A stretch of DNA of 64,000 nt from the NCBI RefSeq assembly GCF_030296755.1, contig NZ_AP027741.1:868001-932000 (forward strand). The letters are read 5' to 3'. The notes beneath the pieces were generated by a model, which was not told the origin of the DNA, made no database searches, and saw nothing but the letters and a program-made list of their open reading frames with translations. Position 1 is the first letter of the stretch. Each line of letters opens with the position of its first letter. Below are positions 35,179 through 45,957 of the stretch, piece by piece. This DNA comes from Methylophaga marina (lineage in GTDB: Bacteria > Pseudomonadota > Gammaproteobacteria > Nitrosococcales > Methylophagaceae). Position numbers and translations under genes: made by a program.

Positions 35179-36228
35179 TTAACCAAACATCTTTCCGACT
35201 TGCTGCGTCAACTCAGCTGAGCGATTTGGGTTACGTAAAGCAGACATGACCTTGTCTCGCATGGCAGGCATGTACATCAAGTCGGCCAAGATATGGCTAA
35301 AGCCTTCATAATCCGCTTCATTAATAGCGAGCCTCTCAACATAGAGCTGACACAGTTCTGGCTCTTCAAGCACTTTCCAACATCTACCAGCGATAACAGC
35401 CAGGACTTCGATATGACGGCTGATGTCTGAACAAAGCACTTGCTTGACCATACCTTCAACTATGCCCTGAGCAGAACTATTTGACACAGCCCTTAGGCAG
35501 GCACAAATTTCTGCCATATCAGGCTGATTCTGTTCCAACTCATTCTTCAATCGCCACTGTAGTGCTTCGACCAGATTATTAGCGGGCTCTGCATTTTCCA
35601 TAAAAGACGTCAACATATGAAAAGGTTGAGGCGGTAATTGAGGCAGGGTTTGTATTATGGCTTTCGTCAACGCTCTATCATCAGTTCTCACTGCCACATC
35701 AGCCACACCCTGCATGCCGAGCACTTGCCAACTGTCGAACGATTTTTGCCCAGTAAAATACGCAAAGGCCGCTTCATAGAATGACGAGGCTTTTAAACTC
35801 AGACTCTTTGTGGCCTGAGCATTAAAGGCGGCCATCCGATCTTCACGAGGATTAAAACTGTATGGACTATCTTTTAGGGCACCTTCTATGTAATTTCCAT
35901 CTGCAGCTGCGAGTAAACACTCACCAACTCTATCCAGAACCATCACCAGAAACTCATCTCGCGCCGCTTGTATCAGCAAGCCCTGCTCATCAAGCGGAAA
36001 CTTCAAAAACCAGACGTAATGTCTATCTGTGAACTGAGGATGCCAAAAAATAATGCCAAATAAGGCTGTACGTTGAAACGGATAAGGATATGGCACTTCA
36101 GCCGCTTCAAAGCGGGTAAATTTCTTTGCACTCAGCTTGGTCACTCTGCGTCCCATATCAAAAACACGATAATGGGCGCCACTCTGCTCTAAGAAATCAC
36201 TTAGGGTGGTAATGGTATTGTCGCTCAT
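35179..36228 (-). CDS. DUF3549 family protein
   Basis: A 349-residue soluble protein beginning TTLSDFLEQSGAHYRVFDMG and containing YPYPFQRTALFGIIFWHP, LKFPLDEQGLL and helical repeats to the end (MRDKVMSALRNPN). I recognise it as the DUF3549 family, found in gammaproteobacteria with no known function. It lies 13 bases after argJ and probably belongs to the secA-argJ transcript. Confidence 0.85.
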   Translation of the reverse strand: MSDNTITTLSDFLEQSGAHYRVFDMGRRVTKLSAKKFTRFEAAEVPYPYPFQRTALFGIIFWHPQFTDRHYVWFLKFPLDEQGLLIQAARDEFLVMVLDRVGECLLAAADGNYIEGALKDSPYSFNPREDRMAAFNAQATKSLSLKASSFYEAAFAYFTGQKSFDSWQVLGMQGVADVAVRTDDRALTKAIIQTLPQLPPQPFHMLTSFMENAEPANNLVEALQWRLKNELEQNQPDMAEICACLRAVSNSSAQGIVEGMVKQVLCSDISRHIEVLAVIAGRCWKVLEEPELCQLYVERLAINEADYEGFSHILADLMYMPAMRDKVMSALRNPNRSAELTQQVGKMFG

Positions 36229-36241
36229 GGATAGCTCTAGC

Positions 36242-37468
36242 TTAAGTGCGATACTCTGCGTTTATTTTCACATAGTCATACGAAAAGTCACATGTCCAAA
36301 CTTGATCATGTGCAGCACCACGGTTCAATTTCACCGTGATGGTAATTTCAGACTCGGCCATGACAGCCTGCCCCTTCTCTTCAGTATAATCTGGATCAGG
36401 CTGGCCGGATTTAACGATACAGACATCATTAATAAAAATAGACACACCTGATAAATCAAAATCAGCTAAACCGCTTCGTCCCACTGCCGCAAGGATTCTT
36501 CCCCAATTTGGATCAGAAGCAAACAGTGCTGTTTTGACTAATGGTGAATGGGCAATGGTATAGGCAACCTGGCGGCATTCTTCCTGGCTTTGTCCTTGCT
36601 CTACATTAATGGAAATAAACTTGGTCGCACCTTCACCATCACGTACGATAGCTTGCGCCAGATAACAACAAATATCATTCAGCGCCTTTTGCAAGGCTTC
36701 GCCTTCTTCTGAGGTAATCTGAGTAATCTTTGCGTTGCCTGCCTGGCCCGTGGCCATTAGCACACACGCATCATTTGTAGAGGTATCACCATCCACCGTG
36801 ATGCGGTTGAAAGAATGATTCATGGCGTTGTTTAACATGGTGGTTAAAACAGCATAATCTACGTTGGCATCAGTCGCAATATAAGCCAGCATCGTGGCCA
36901 TATCAGGTCGAATCATGCCGGATCCTTTAGATATACCGGTTATCGTGACTGTTTTGCCAGCTAATTCAACTTGCACAGACTTCGCCTTAGCGAGCGTATC
37001 TGTTGTCATAATGCCTTGAGCAGCGGCTAACCAGTTATCAGCTGATAGACCATCATAGGCATCAGCCAAAACGGCACGGATCTTATCGACAGGTAATGGT
37101 TGACCTATTACACCTGTAGAGAATGGTAAAACATTCGCTTCATTGACACCAGCGACTTCTGCTACAGCCTGACAGCACGCTTTAGCTGCAACCAGGCCAG
37201 CTTCACCAGTGCCCGCGTTAGCATTGCCAGAATTAATTAATAAATATCGTGTCGCTTCAGCTGCTTGATGCTGTTTCGCCACAATGACAGGGGCAGCACA
37301 AAAAGCATTCTTTGTATAAACCGCGGCTGTTTGTGTGCCTTCGGCGAGTTCTATCAATACAACATCTTGTCTGCCTGGCTTTTTTATTCCTGCACTAGCC
37401 GTGGCAAGGCGAATACCATCAATGGCCAGTAAATCTTCCGCCTTAGGTGCTGACAAATTGACTGCCAT
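36242..37468 (-). CDS. argJ: Bifunctional ornithine acetyltransferase / N-acetylglutamate synthase ArgJ
   Basis: ArgJ recycles the acetyl group in arginine synthesis. The 408-residue precursor is cleaved at the conserved Thr in GMIRPDMATMLAYIATDA, giving alpha and beta chains; that site is intact. Other family features are AVYTKNAFCAAPV, LINSGNANAGTGE, PFSTGVIGQPLP and DPNWGRILAAVGRSG. The ATG at 37468 overlaps the secA stop (TAATG) and gives the usual MAVNLSAP start. An ATG seven codons upstream lies inside secA. Linkage of argJ to secA is common in proteobacteria. Confidence 0.95.
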   Translation of the reverse strand: MAVNLSAPKAEDLLAIDGIRLATASAGIKKPGRQDVVLIELAEGTQTAAVYTKNAFCAAPVIVAKQHQAAEATRYLLINSGNANAGTGEAGLVAAKACCQAVAEVAGVNEANVLPFSTGVIGQPLPVDKIRAVLADAYDGLSADNWLAAAQGIMTTDTLAKAKSVQVELAGKTVTITGISKGSGMIRPDMATMLAYIATDANVDYAVLTTMLNNAMNHSFNRITVDGDTSTNDACVLMATGQAGNAKITQITSEEGEALQKALNDICCYLAQAIVRDGEGATKFISINVEQGQSQEECRQVAYTIAHSPLVKTALFASDPNWGRILAAVGRSGLADFDLSGVSIFINDVCIVKSGQPDPDYTEEKGQAVMAESEITITVKLNRGAAHDQVWTCDFSYDYVKINAEYRT

Positions 37469-40185
37469 TAACGAATAGCTCCATGACATTGTTTGAATTT
37501 TTTACCACTGCCACATGGGCATGGATCGTTACGACCGATTTTACTGCCGTCACGAGTATAAGGTTGATGAGCGGCAAGATCTTCTTCTTGATTCTCTTCA
37601 CTGGCTAGTTGTTGAGCCTGCTCGTGTTGATACTCCATTTCAGCTGTCTGACGGCGCTGTTCTTCAACCGCTTCCACATCTTCTTCTGCTCTAATCTGTA
37701 CGCGAGAGATGAGTTTAATCACCTCATGCTTAATATTGTCGAGCATTGCTTTGAACAGGCTGAACGATTCACGTTTATATTCCTGCTTAGGATCTTTCTG
37801 TGCGTAGCCACGTAAATTAATCCCTGTACGCAAATAATCCATCTGGGCCAGATGGTCTTTCCATTGGGAGTCCAGCGTTTGTAACATGATGGCTTTTTCA
37901 AAGTGACGCATTAATTCTGAGCCAACCGCTTCTTCTTTTTGTTTGTATGCCTTCTCTGCTTCTTCTACGATACGTTCTCTTAATGACTCTTCATGTAAAG
38001 AGTCATCATTTTCTAACCATTCGGCTACAGGTGCTTCAAGAGCAAACTCTTCTCTGAGTGCTTCCTCTAAGCCTGAAATATCCCACTGTTCATCAATGCT
38101 ATTAGGTGGAATATACATACTGATAACATCATTAATCACCGTGCTGCGCATTGATGAGATGGTCTCTGAAACATCGTCTGCAGCCATCAGCTCATTACGC
38201 TGCTCGTAAACAACCTTACGTTGATCGTTGGCGACATCATCAAATTCGAGCAATTGTTTACGAATATCGAAGTTATGCCCTTCCACTTTGCGTTGGGCAT
38301 TTTCAATCGCACGTGATACCCAAGGGTGTTCAATAGCTTCACCCTCTTCCATGCCTAATTTCTGCATGAGTCCAGCCATCCGGTCTGAAGCAAAAATACG
38401 CATTAGATTATCTTCAAGAGACAGATAAAAGCGTGTTGAGCCAGGGTCACCCTGACGACCGGAACGGCCACGAAGTTGATTATCAATACGACGAGACTCA
38501 TGACGCTCAGTACCAATGATATGCAAACCACCTGCTGATAATACCGCTTCATGACGGTTCATCCACGCTTGGCGGATGGTTTGTTTTTGTTCGTCACTTG
38601 TATCTTCTGGCAAACCATCTAACTCAGCATCTAAACTACCGCCGAGAACAATATCGGTACCACGACCAGCCATATTGGTGGCAATCGTTACCGCTGAAGG
38701 CATACCTGCATTCGCAATAATATGTGCTTCTTTTTCGTGGAATTTAGCGTTGAGCACTTCGTGTGGAATTTTGGCCTTTTTAAGCAGGCTATGAAGATAT
38801 TCTGAGCTTTCAATAGACGCTGTCCCTACCAGGACAGGTTGTCCACGCTTCACACAATCTTTTACATCTTCCAGAATGGCATCGTATTTTTCTTTTGCGG
38901 TGAGATAAATACGGTCTGCTTCATCTTTACGTTGCATTTCTTTGTGGGTCGGAATGACCACAACTTCCAGGCCATAAATGGATTGCAGCTCGTAAGCTTC
39001 AGTATCCGCAGTACCTGTCATGCCCGATAATTTAGAATACAGACGGAAATAGTTCTGGAAAGTGATAGAGGCTAAGGTTTGATTCTCGTTTTGAATCTTC
39101 ACATTTTCTTTGGCTTCAACCGCTTGGTGTAAGCCTTCAGACCAACGACGACCGGGCATGCTTCTTCCGGTGAATTCATCGACGATGACAATTTGGTTAT
39201 CCTGAACAATGTAGTCCACGTCGCGTTGGAACAAGACATGCGCACGTAACGCAGCAGTGACGTGGTGCATTAAACCAATATTGGCCGCATCATATAAGCT
39301 GGCATCGGCTGATAACAAACCGATATCAGTGAGCATCGACTCAATTTTTTCATGACCGGACTCGGTAAAGTGAACCTGCTTATTTTTTTCGTCTAGTGTG
39401 TAGTCACCTTCTACGGTAACGTCATCGCCCTCACCTTCTTGTTTGCTCAAGCTAGGGATAAGCGTATTAATTTTTTGATATAACTCTGAACTGTCTTCTG
39501 CTGGCCCAGAAATGATCAGCGGTGTTCTGGCTTCGTCAATCAGAATAGAGTCAACCTCATCGATGACAGCAAAATTTAATTCACGCTGGACTCTCTCTTC
39601 CAAACGAAACGCCATATTGTCACGAAGGTAATCGAAACCAAATTCATTATTGGTGCCGTAAGTGATATCACAGTTATAGGCTTCACGACGTTCATCATTA
39701 CCCAGGCCGCCAACAATAACGCCTGTTGTCAGGCCAAGGAACTCATATAGTTTACCCATTTGCGTGGCGTCACGTTTTGCCAGGTAATCATTAACCGTGA
39801 TGACGTGAACACCTTTACCTTCAAGTGCATTCAAATAGACAGCCAATGTCGCAACAAGTGTTTTACCTTCACCGGTTTTCATCTCAGCGACTTTGCCATC
39901 ATTCAACACCATGCCACCGATTAATTGGACATCGAAGTGACGCATGCCGAGAACACGTTTACTGGCTTCACGCACAACGGCAAAAGCTTCAGTCAATATG
40001 TCATCGATAGTTTGGCCATCAGCAAGACGCTGTTTAAATCCCTCAGTTTTGGCTCGTAACGCCGGGTCATCAAGTTGTTCTATTTCTGTCTCAAACTTGG
40101 CAATCTCATCTATCGTCTTACGCATTTTTTTCAATACGCGCTCGTTACGACTACCAAAAATTTTACTGAAAAACTTGCTAACCAT
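37468..40185 (-). CDS. secA: Preprotein translocase ATPase SecA
   Basis: SecA drives secretory proteins through SecYEG. The 905-residue product has [13 protein letters not shown] (Walker A), [16 protein letters not shown], the preprotein cross-linking and helicase-2 regions ([26 protein letters not shown]), and the C-terminal zinc site [19 protein letters not shown] for SecB. Full length. No secM-like gene precedes it; the M23 peptidase gene lies upstream instead. A TATAAT on the minus strand (40246-40251) about 60 bases upstream could be the -10 of its promoter. Confidence 0.98.
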   Translation of the reverse strand: MVSKFFSKIFGSRNERVLKKMRKTIDEIAKFETEIEQLDDPALRAKTEGFKQRLADGQTIDDILTEAFAVVREASKRVLGMRHFDVQLIGGMVLNDGKVAEMKTGEGKTLVATLAVYLNALEGKGVHVITVNDYLAKRDATQMGKLYEFLGLTTGVIVGGLGNDERREAYNCDITYGTNNEFGFDYLRDNMAFRLEERVQRELNFAVIDEVDSILIDEARTPLIISGPAEDSSELYQKINTLIPSLSKQEGEGDDVTVEGDYTLDEKNKQVHFTESGHEKIESMLTDIGLLSADASLYDAANIGLMHHVTAALRAHVLFQRDVDYIVQDNQIVIVDEFTGRSMPGRRWSEGLHQAVEAKENVKIQNENQTLASITFQNYFRLYSKLSGMTGTADTEAYELQSIYGLEVVVIPTHKEMQRKDEADRIYLTAKEKYDAILEDVKDCVKRGQPVLVGTASIESSEYLHSLLKKAKIPHEVLNAKFHEKEAHIIANAGMPSAVTIATNMAGRGTDIVLGGSLDAELDGLPEDTSDEQKQTIRQAWMNRHEAVLSAGGLHIIGTERHESRRIDNQLRGRSGRQGDPGSTRFYLSLEDNLMRIFASDRMAGLMQKLGMEEGEAIEHPWVSRAIENAQRKVEGHNFDIRKQLLEFDDVANDQRKVVYEQRNELMAADDVSETISSMRSTVINDVISMYIPPNSIDEQWDISGLEEALREEFALEAPVAEWLENDDSLHEESLRERIVEEAEKAYKQKEEAVGSELMRHFEKAIMLQTLDSQWKDHLAQMDYLRTGINLRGYAQKDPKQEYKRESFSLFKAMLDNIKHEVIKLISRVQIRAEEDVEAVEEQRRQTAEMEYQHEQAQQLASEENQEEDLAAHQPYTRDGSKIGRNDPCPCGSGKKFKQCHGAIR

Positions 40186-40245
40186 TTTTTCGCCTTAAAC
40201 TGTGTTGATTACGGCGTGAACACCGATAAAAGTAATAAACTTGTG

Positions 40246-40251
40246 ATTATA
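40246..40251 (-). promoter_or_regulatory. Candidate -10 element for secA
   Basis: A perfect TATAAT on the minus strand, giving a start near 40239 and a leader of about 54 bases. No good -35 is visible. Slightly upstream, TGTGG and CCACA flank a 7-base loop (about 40288-40304), a small hairpin of unknown meaning. Confidence 0.35.
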
Positions 40252-40331
40252 ACGCGGACAAAGTCAGTGTTTGTAGATCACATTGTTTCATGTGGAGACT
40301 TCCCACAAATAAAACAAGAGCTCAAAAGAAT

Positions 40332-41246
40332 TTACTTGATAAAACTATAAGGATTGATATGTTGGCCGTCACGTAAGACTTCGTAGTGAACGTGTGGGCC
40401 GGTTGACCGCCCTGTCGATCCCATCAGCGCCAACACTTCACCCTTGCTGACGCGCTCGCCCTTACTCACCTTTATTGTTTTATTGTGGGCATATCGTGTG
40501 ACATAGCCGTTACCATGGTCGACTTCGACTAAGCCACCATAACCGCCACGATCACCCACCCAGCTGACAATACCATCGGCTACAGCCATGACTGGACTGC
40601 CTTCTTTGCCGGCAATGTCGATACCTTCATGGAAGGTTTTTTTACCATTAAACGGGTCGATACGATTGCCATAAAATGATGACACCCAGCCATTTTTAAC
40701 CGGTTTACCTTCAGGAATACCTGCCGCAATATTTTCTTTTGTTATGAGATACTCTTCAAGGGCATTTAATGTATCACTCTGACCACGTAATTGACTTGAT
40801 AGCTGTTGGATACCTCTTTCCAGTGCCTCACTATTAAGAGGCGAGCCATCATGTTCAATACCACCTTGACCAGGATGCTCATCTAAAGAAAAGTCTTCTG
40901 TCTCAAAGCCTGCAATTTGCGCCAGACGCTCACTGAACATTTTCAAACGTATAGTTTCTGCCTGTAAACCACCGAGCTGTTTGGCATAAAAATCTTGTAA
41001 ATTTTCTTCTTGATTTTCGTCCAGGTTCTGAGTGGTATCGATGGGATTTGAACTAGAAGAGAGAGTAGGAACGGGGACAGGCTGGAGATTTTCTGTTATG
41101 CGGTCTGTATAGAGCCATTTCGCCAGGCTATAGCTACTAACACTAATAAGGCATGTCAGCATCAGCATCAGCACGAACAAACTGGATCGCGTTAAATGCC
41201 AATGCTTATGGGTCTTGCTGTTTGAGGATATAATGATAACCTGCAT
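40332..41246 (-). CDS. M23 family metallopeptidase (murein hydrolase or activator)
   Basis: A 304-residue protein with an N-terminal membrane anchor (LFVLMLMLTCLISVSSYSL), a helical, coiled-coil-prone middle and a LytM/M23 domain (about 200-300). Zinc and catalytic residues are present: HEGIDIAG (His and Asp) and HVHYEVLRDG (HxH). It is therefore probably an active endopeptidase that cuts peptidoglycan crosslinks, acting in the periplasm. It sits between secA and the DUF721 gene, near the dcw cluster. Confidence 0.9.
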   Translation of the reverse strand: MQVIIISSNSKTHKHWHLTRSSLFVLMLMLTCLISVSSYSLAKWLYTDRITENLQPVPVPTLSSSSNPIDTTQNLDENQEENLQDFYAKQLGGLQAETIRLKMFSERLAQIAGFETEDFSLDEHPGQGGIEHDGSPLNSEALERGIQQLSSQLRGQSDTLNALEEYLITKENIAAGIPEGKPVKNGWVSSFYGNRIDPFNGKKTFHEGIDIAGKEGSPVMAVADGIVSWVGDRGGYGGLVEVDHGNGYVTRYAHNKTIKVSKGERVSKGEVLALMGSTGRSTGPHVHYEVLRDGQHINPYSFIK

Positions 41247-41276
41247 TGTTATCCTTTTTCAGTCACTTAAAATAAT

Positions 41277-41729
41277 ATGTCAAAAAAACCTGAGCGCATT
41301 GGTCAACTCTATCAAAACGATAACCAGATGAAATGGTTATCAATTCGCGCCCAAAAACTGAACAAGCTTAACACCATTTTACAAAAAAGCCTGCCTTTAA
41401 AATTTAGTAATCATTGCACATTGGCAAACATCACGGAAGATAAAATCATCATTCTCACTGATAAAGCCAATTATGCGAGTTTATTGCGCTTTCAGGCTGC
41501 CTTTATTTGTAAAACCTTATCAGCGCATTTACCGAATCCAGTAAAAAAACTGGAGGTCAAGGTCAGACCACAAAGCGAACCGCTTAAATCGAAAATGAAT
41601 CCGAATACGCTCCGTGTATCAACTGAAACGGCAGAACTTCTAACAAGTACTGCCGCTGAAATGCAAGACGGCCCATTAAAGGCCGCCTTGAATAAACTCG
41701 CTAAACGTCAATCCAATCAGAAAAATTAG
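41277..41729 (+). CDS. DUF721/DciA-like protein
   Basis: A 150-residue protein with the DUF721 core ([38 protein letters not shown]). The family includes DciA, the ancestral loader of the DnaB replicative helicase. Helical C-terminal tail. It is divergent from the M23 gene and its stop overlaps the lpxC stop on the other strand (41726-41729). Placement near secA and lpxC is typical for gammaproteobacterial DUF721 genes. Confidence 0.82.
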   Translation: MSKKPERIGQLYQNDNQMKWLSIRAQKLNKLNTILQKSLPLKFSNHCTLANITEDKIIILTDKANYASLLRFQAAFICKTLSAHLPNPVKKLEVKVRPQSEPLKSKMNPNTLRVSTETAELLTSTAAEMQDGPLKAALNKLAKRQSNQKN

Positions 41730-42643
41730 CTTGAAATTGAGGCAGCAGGTCGACTGAAAAGAATGGGGGCATCTTTATCGTCTTCGAAGCTGACCAACTC
41801 CCAGGCATCTTCCTGAGCTAATAATTTCCGTAATAATTTGTTATTCACCTCATGTCCTGACTTATGGCCTTTGAAAGCACCAATCAGACTGTGTCCCAGC
41901 AAATACAAATCACCGATGGCATCCAGCACTTTATGACGAACAAATTCATCTTCATAACGTAAGCCATCTTCATTCAACACACGGTAATCATCAACCACGA
42001 TGGCATTATCCATACTGCCACCTAATGCCAGATTGTTTTCGCGTAATTTTTCGATATCTTTCATAAAACCAAATGTGCGTGCACGACTGACTTCACGAAC
42101 AAACGATGTGGAGGAGAAATCAACATCGACTTGTTGAGGTCGTCCAGTAAATGCAGGATGCTCGAAATCGATAGTAAATGACACTTTAAAACCATCAAAT
42201 GGTTCAAATTTCGCCCATTTATCACCGTCTTCCATCACAACTGGTTTTTTGATGCGGATGAACTGTTTAGCCACATTCTGCTCTTCAATACCTGCCGACT
42301 GCACCAAAAACACAAAGGGACCGGCACTGCCGTCCATAATGGGTACTTCAGCTGCATTCAGGTCAATATAAGCATTATCAATACCTAAGCCGGCAAATGC
42401 AGATAATAAATGCTCCACTGTTGAAACACGTTGACCATGTTCAATCAGCGTGGTCGATAGAGCGGTTTCACCCACATTCTCAGCTTTTGCCTGAATCTCG
42501 ACAACCGGGTCCAGATCCACTCTACGAAAAATAATGCCTGTATTAGGGGCGGCAGGTCGCAGGGTCAGATATACCATCTCACCACTATGCAAACCGACAC
42601 CGGTCGCACGAATCACATTCTTCAATGTTCGTTGCTTTATCAC
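41726..42643 (-). CDS. lpxC: UDP-3-O-acyl-N-acetylglucosamine deacetylase LpxC
   Basis: The committed step of lipid A synthesis. The 305-residue product has the zinc and catalytic motifs [27 protein letters not shown] and [15 protein letters not shown]. The start [18 protein letters not shown] is canonical. It closes the dcw cluster, 73 bases after ftsZ. No terminator is seen after it. Confidence 0.98.
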   Translation of the reverse strand: MIKQRTLKNVIRATGVGLHSGEMVYLTLRPAAPNTGIIFRRVDLDPVVEIQAKAENVGETALSTTLIEHGQRVSTVEHLLSAFAGLGIDNAYIDLNAAEVPIMDGSAGPFVFLVQSAGIEEQNVAKQFIRIKKPVVMEDGDKWAKFEPFDGFKVSFTIDFEHPAFTGRPQQVDVDFSSTSFVREVSRARTFGFMKDIEKLRENNLALGGSMDNAIVVDDYRVLNEDGLRYEDEFVRHKVLDAIGDLYLLGHSLIGAFKGHKSGHEVNNKLLRKLLAQEDAWELVSFEDDKDAPILFSRPAASISS

Positions 42644-42716
42644 GGTGTTTTACCCCCTTAAACAGTTACAGATCAAAGCATAATATCATAAGCAGAATAT
42701 AAGCAGCTATACTAAA

Positions 42717-43871
42717 TTAATCCGCCTGACGACGTAGAAATGCTGGAATATCCAAATAATCCATATTGACATCTCCGTTGGCGACTTGTTTCTGCTGACT
42801 ATCTTTACCATTGCGTATGACTGTTGGTTCATCGTAATCGATTTCAACTGGCTTTTTCACAATTTCAATTTGTGGTGCAGCTTCTTCCGGCGCTTTCGCT
42901 ACAGCGACTCTGGGTGCGCCTAAACCCGTCGCCACAACGGTCACTCTCAACTCGTCAGTCATGTCTGGGTCAATCACGGTTCCAACAACTACTGTAGCGT
43001 CATCTGAAGCAAATTCTTTAATGGTGTTACCCACTTCTTCGAACTCACCAATACTCATATCCAGACCAGCAGTAATATTGACCAATACGCCACGGGCACC
43101 AGCCAAATCGACATCTTCTAATAATGGGCTTGAGACCGCTAATTTCGCCGCTTCACGTGCACGATGCTCACCTTTAGCATGCCCCGTGCCCATCATTGCC
43201 ATACCCATTTCAGACATCACAGTACGAACGTCAGCAAAGTCAACGTTAATCATACCTTCACGTGTGATTAATTCAGCAATACCCTGCACAGCTCCTAATA
43301 AGACATCATTCGCTGATTTGAACGCGTTCAGTAAGGTCATATCCTTACCTAATACTTTCAATAATTTTTCGTTAGGAATCGTGATCAGTGAGTCAACATG
43401 CTGTCCTAACTCTTCGATACCCGCTTGCGCAATTTTCATACGCTTGCCACCTTCGAATGGGAAAGGTTTGGTAACGACAGCTACCGTCAGAATACCCATT
43501 TCTTTGGCCACTTGAGCAACGACCGGTGCGGCACCTGTGCCAGTACCACCACCCATACCGGCTGTGATAAAGACCATATCTGCACCATCGATAACTTCCA
43601 TGATGCGTTCTCTGTCTTCTAACGCTGCTTGACGACCCACATCAGGATTGGCACCTGCACCCAAGCCTTTAGTAATGTCACCACCCAGTTGCAGTTGTGT
43701 GGTTGCTGAGCTTTTACGTAATGCTTGAGCATCCGTGTTTGCACTGATGAAATCCACCCCTTCAATTTGGTTGACGACCATATGCTCAAGCGCATTACCG
43801 CCACCGCCACCAACACCAATCACTTTAATGACAGCATTTTCACTGTATGTATCAATTAATTCAAAAGTCAT
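42717..43871 (-). CDS. ftsZ: Cell division GTPase FtsZ
   Basis: FtsZ forms the division ring. The 384-residue protein has the tubulin signature [31 protein letters not shown] at the start, and the conserved C-terminal peptide [14 protein letters not shown] that binds FtsA and ZipA. A strong GGGGGAG ribosome site precedes the ATG. It follows ftsA by 50 bases, unlike the overlapping genes upstream, which allows separate, higher translation. Confidence 0.98.
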   Translation of the reverse strand: MTFELIDTYSENAVIKVIGVGGGGGNALEHMVVNQIEGVDFISANTDAQALRKSSATTQLQLGGDITKGLGAGANPDVGRQAALEDRERIMEVIDGADMVFITAGMGGGTGTGAAPVVAQVAKEMGILTVAVVTKPFPFEGGKRMKIAQAGIEELGQHVDSLITIPNEKLLKVLGKDMTLLNAFKSANDVLLGAVQGIAELITREGMINVDFADVRTVMSEMGMAMMGTGHAKGEHRAREAAKLAVSSPLLEDVDLAGARGVLVNITAGLDMSIGEFEEVGNTIKEFASDDATVVVGTVIDPDMTDELRVTVVATGLGAPRVAVAKAPEEAAPQIEIVKKPVEIDYDEPTVIRNGKDSQQKQVANGDVNMDYLDIPAFLRRQAD

Positions 43872-43921
43872 AACTTCTCCCCCAAAAAATTGTGTAAAAC
43901 AAACATGCTCAATTACTCAGC

Positions 43922-45175
43922 TTAAAAATTCCCTTGGAACCAGCTTTTCATTCTTGCCAGCATGCCTTTTAAGCCTTCACTTACTTTAATTTCACCATGC
44001 CCTGGGGCATGCTCCTGATTGCCAAATAACAGCAACCCAACACCTGTTGCATGAATTGGGTTACGCACCACATCAACAAGTCCCCCGACATGCTGTGGCA
44101 CTCCCAAACGCACAGGAAGGTGGAAGACCTCTTCAGCAAGCTCAATAGCGCCTTCCATTTTCGAACTACCGCCTGTCAGCACAATGCCCGCAGCCAGTAA
44201 TTCCTCAAACCCACTACGACGTAGTTCAGCCTGAACTAACATCAATAATTCTTCATATCTCGGCTCAACCACTTCAGCTAGAGTTTGTCTAGCAAGCTGA
44301 CGTGGCGGCCTGTCCCCCACACTCGGTACCTCAATGGTTTCATCTTCACGAGCCAGTTGTGTCAATGCACAGGCGTATTTAATTTTGATTTCTTCGGCAT
44401 ATTGCGTGGGTGTGCGTAATGCCACGGCGATATCATTGGTGACCTGATCACCAGCAATCGGAATGACCGCTGTGTGGCGAATAGCGCCATCAACGAACAC
44501 AGCTATGTCCGTGGTTCCACCGCCGATATCAACGATACAAACACCCAGTTCTTTTTCGTCCTGATCTAAGACAGAGTAACTGGATGCCATTTGCTCAAGC
44601 ACAATGCCATCAACTGTTAAACCACAACGTTCAATACATTTTGTGATGTTCTGAGCCGCACTGACAGCTCCCGTAATCAGGTGAACTTTTGCTTCCAAAC
44701 GTACGCCTGACATCCCAATTGGTTCACGTATGCCTTCCTGGTTATCGATAATGTATTCCTGTGGCAATACATGCAGTAATTGTTGGTCTCCGGGGAAATG
44801 CACAGCTCGTGCTGCATCCATCACCCGATCAATATCACCCTGAGTCACTTCCTTATCGCGAATAGCCACCGTGCCATGAGAATTCAGGCTTCGAATGTGA
44901 CTTCCGGCAATACCTGCATAGACTGAATAAATCTGGCAACCGGCCATCAATTCAGCTTCTTCAATCGCACGCTGAATCGACTGCACTGTCGATTCGATAT
45001 TGACAACAACCCCTTTTTTCATGCCTCTGGCAGGGTGAGAACCAATGCCAATAATTTCGAGCGCATTATCATTGGGGCCGGCATCAACAACAGGTGCCGC
45101 GACAATTGCGACAACCTTTGATGTTCCGATATCCAATCCAACGATAAGTTCTCTTTCAGTTCGTTTCGACATCAT
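43922..45175 (-). CDS. ftsA: Cell division protein FtsA
   Basis: An actin-like ATPase that tethers FtsZ to the membrane. The 417-residue product has LIVGLDIGTSKVVAIVA, CIVDIGGGTTDIAVF, GIVLTGGSSKMEG and an amphipathic C-terminal helix (GMLARMKSWFQGNF) that binds the membrane. It overlaps ftsQ by 4 bases. Confidence 0.97.
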   Translation of the reverse strand: MMSKRTERELIVGLDIGTSKVVAIVAAPVVDAGPNDNALEIIGIGSHPARGMKKGVVVNIESTVQSIQRAIEEAELMAGCQIYSVYAGIAGSHIRSLNSHGTVAIRDKEVTQGDIDRVMDAARAVHFPGDQQLLHVLPQEYIIDNQEGIREPIGMSGVRLEAKVHLITGAVSAAQNITKCIERCGLTVDGIVLEQMASSYSVLDQDEKELGVCIVDIGGGTTDIAVFVDGAIRHTAVIPIAGDQVTNDIAVALRTPTQYAEEIKIKYACALTQLAREDETIEVPSVGDRPPRQLARQTLAEVVEPRYEELLMLVQAELRRSGFEELLAAGIVLTGGSSKMEGAIELAEEVFHLPVRLGVPQHVGGLVDVVRNPIHATGVGLLLFGNQEHAPGHGEIKVSEGLKGMLARMKSWFQGNF

Positions 45176-45957
45176 ACTGTTCCATTAAAATCAGGTTGCT
45201 GGCCGGATTTCCATACCACTGCCAGCCCATTGGTGTAACGCATATCAATTTCTTTAATCAGGTCTTTAAATGTTCCTAGCCCACCCGAATAGACGTTAAC
45301 AAAGCGGGTCAACCTGTCTTCATCATCTGTACGGCCCAATTTAAGATGTAATCCTTCTTTAAAATCTACTTGCCAGGCACGACGTTTATCCATGCTCATA
45401 CTGATGACTCGTAAGCCCAACACATTCACTTTTTGCTGAACATCGACCAGTCGTCGCGACAGCATTTCACTAGTGCCATCTGGGCCATGCAACTGAATCA
45501 AACCATCAGGCATTGTATCTTTGCTGGGCTTAAACACTTTGCCGTGACGGTTGACCAAGCCATCATCATTCCAGCGAGCAACCGCTTCATGCTCAGCAAC
45601 CATCAAATGCAAGGTGTCTGGCCAGATTCGTCTCACTTGTATTTGCTCGACCCAAGGCAAGGTCTCACCTGCTTTTTGAATACTGGCTACATCTACATCT
45701 AAAAAACTGCCTCTGACAAAAGGCATCACCGCTTTGACTAATTCATTTCTGTCGGTATGGCGTAAAGTGCCATCTACCGTCACGTGCTTCACAGGCAAAG
45801 TATCGGCTTCACGCAGATACATTCCCCCTGCCACTAAGACGACGACCAAAGCCAACGTGGCGGCATGTTTGAACAATTTTTTCCATGCCAGTGGCGACCT
45901 GGGCTGTTTTACCTTAGCTGGCTCTTGTAATATGGCGCCTCTCCGCTGTTTAGCCAT
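45172..45957 (-). CDS. ftsQ: Cell division protein FtsQ
   Basis: FtsQ links early and late division proteins. The 261-residue product has a basic cytoplasmic start, a single membrane segment (KHAATLALVVVLVAGGMYL), a POTRA domain (LPVKHVTVDGTLRHTDRNEL), and the FtsQ beta domain to the end. It overlaps ddl by 1 base and ftsA by 4. Confidence 0.95.
   Translation of the reverse strand: MAKQRRGAILQEPAKVKQPRSPLAWKKLFKHAATLALVVVLVAGGMYLREADTLPVKHVTVDGTLRHTDRNELVKAVMPFVRGSFLDVDVASIQKAGETLPWVEQIQVRRIWPDTLHLMVAEHEAVARWNDDGLVNRHGKVFKPSKDTMPDGLIQLHGPDGTSEMLSRRLVDVQQKVNVLGLRVISMSMDKRRAWQVDFKEGLHLKLGRTDDEDRLTRFVNVYSGGLGTFKDLIKEIDMRYTNGLAVVWKSGQQPDFNGTV

Noticed and set aside
42961-43515. A 184-codon open frame antisense to ftsZ
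   Set aside because: It is a shadow of the FtsZ codons; composition is Ser/Thr/Pro/Ile-rich and has no family features.
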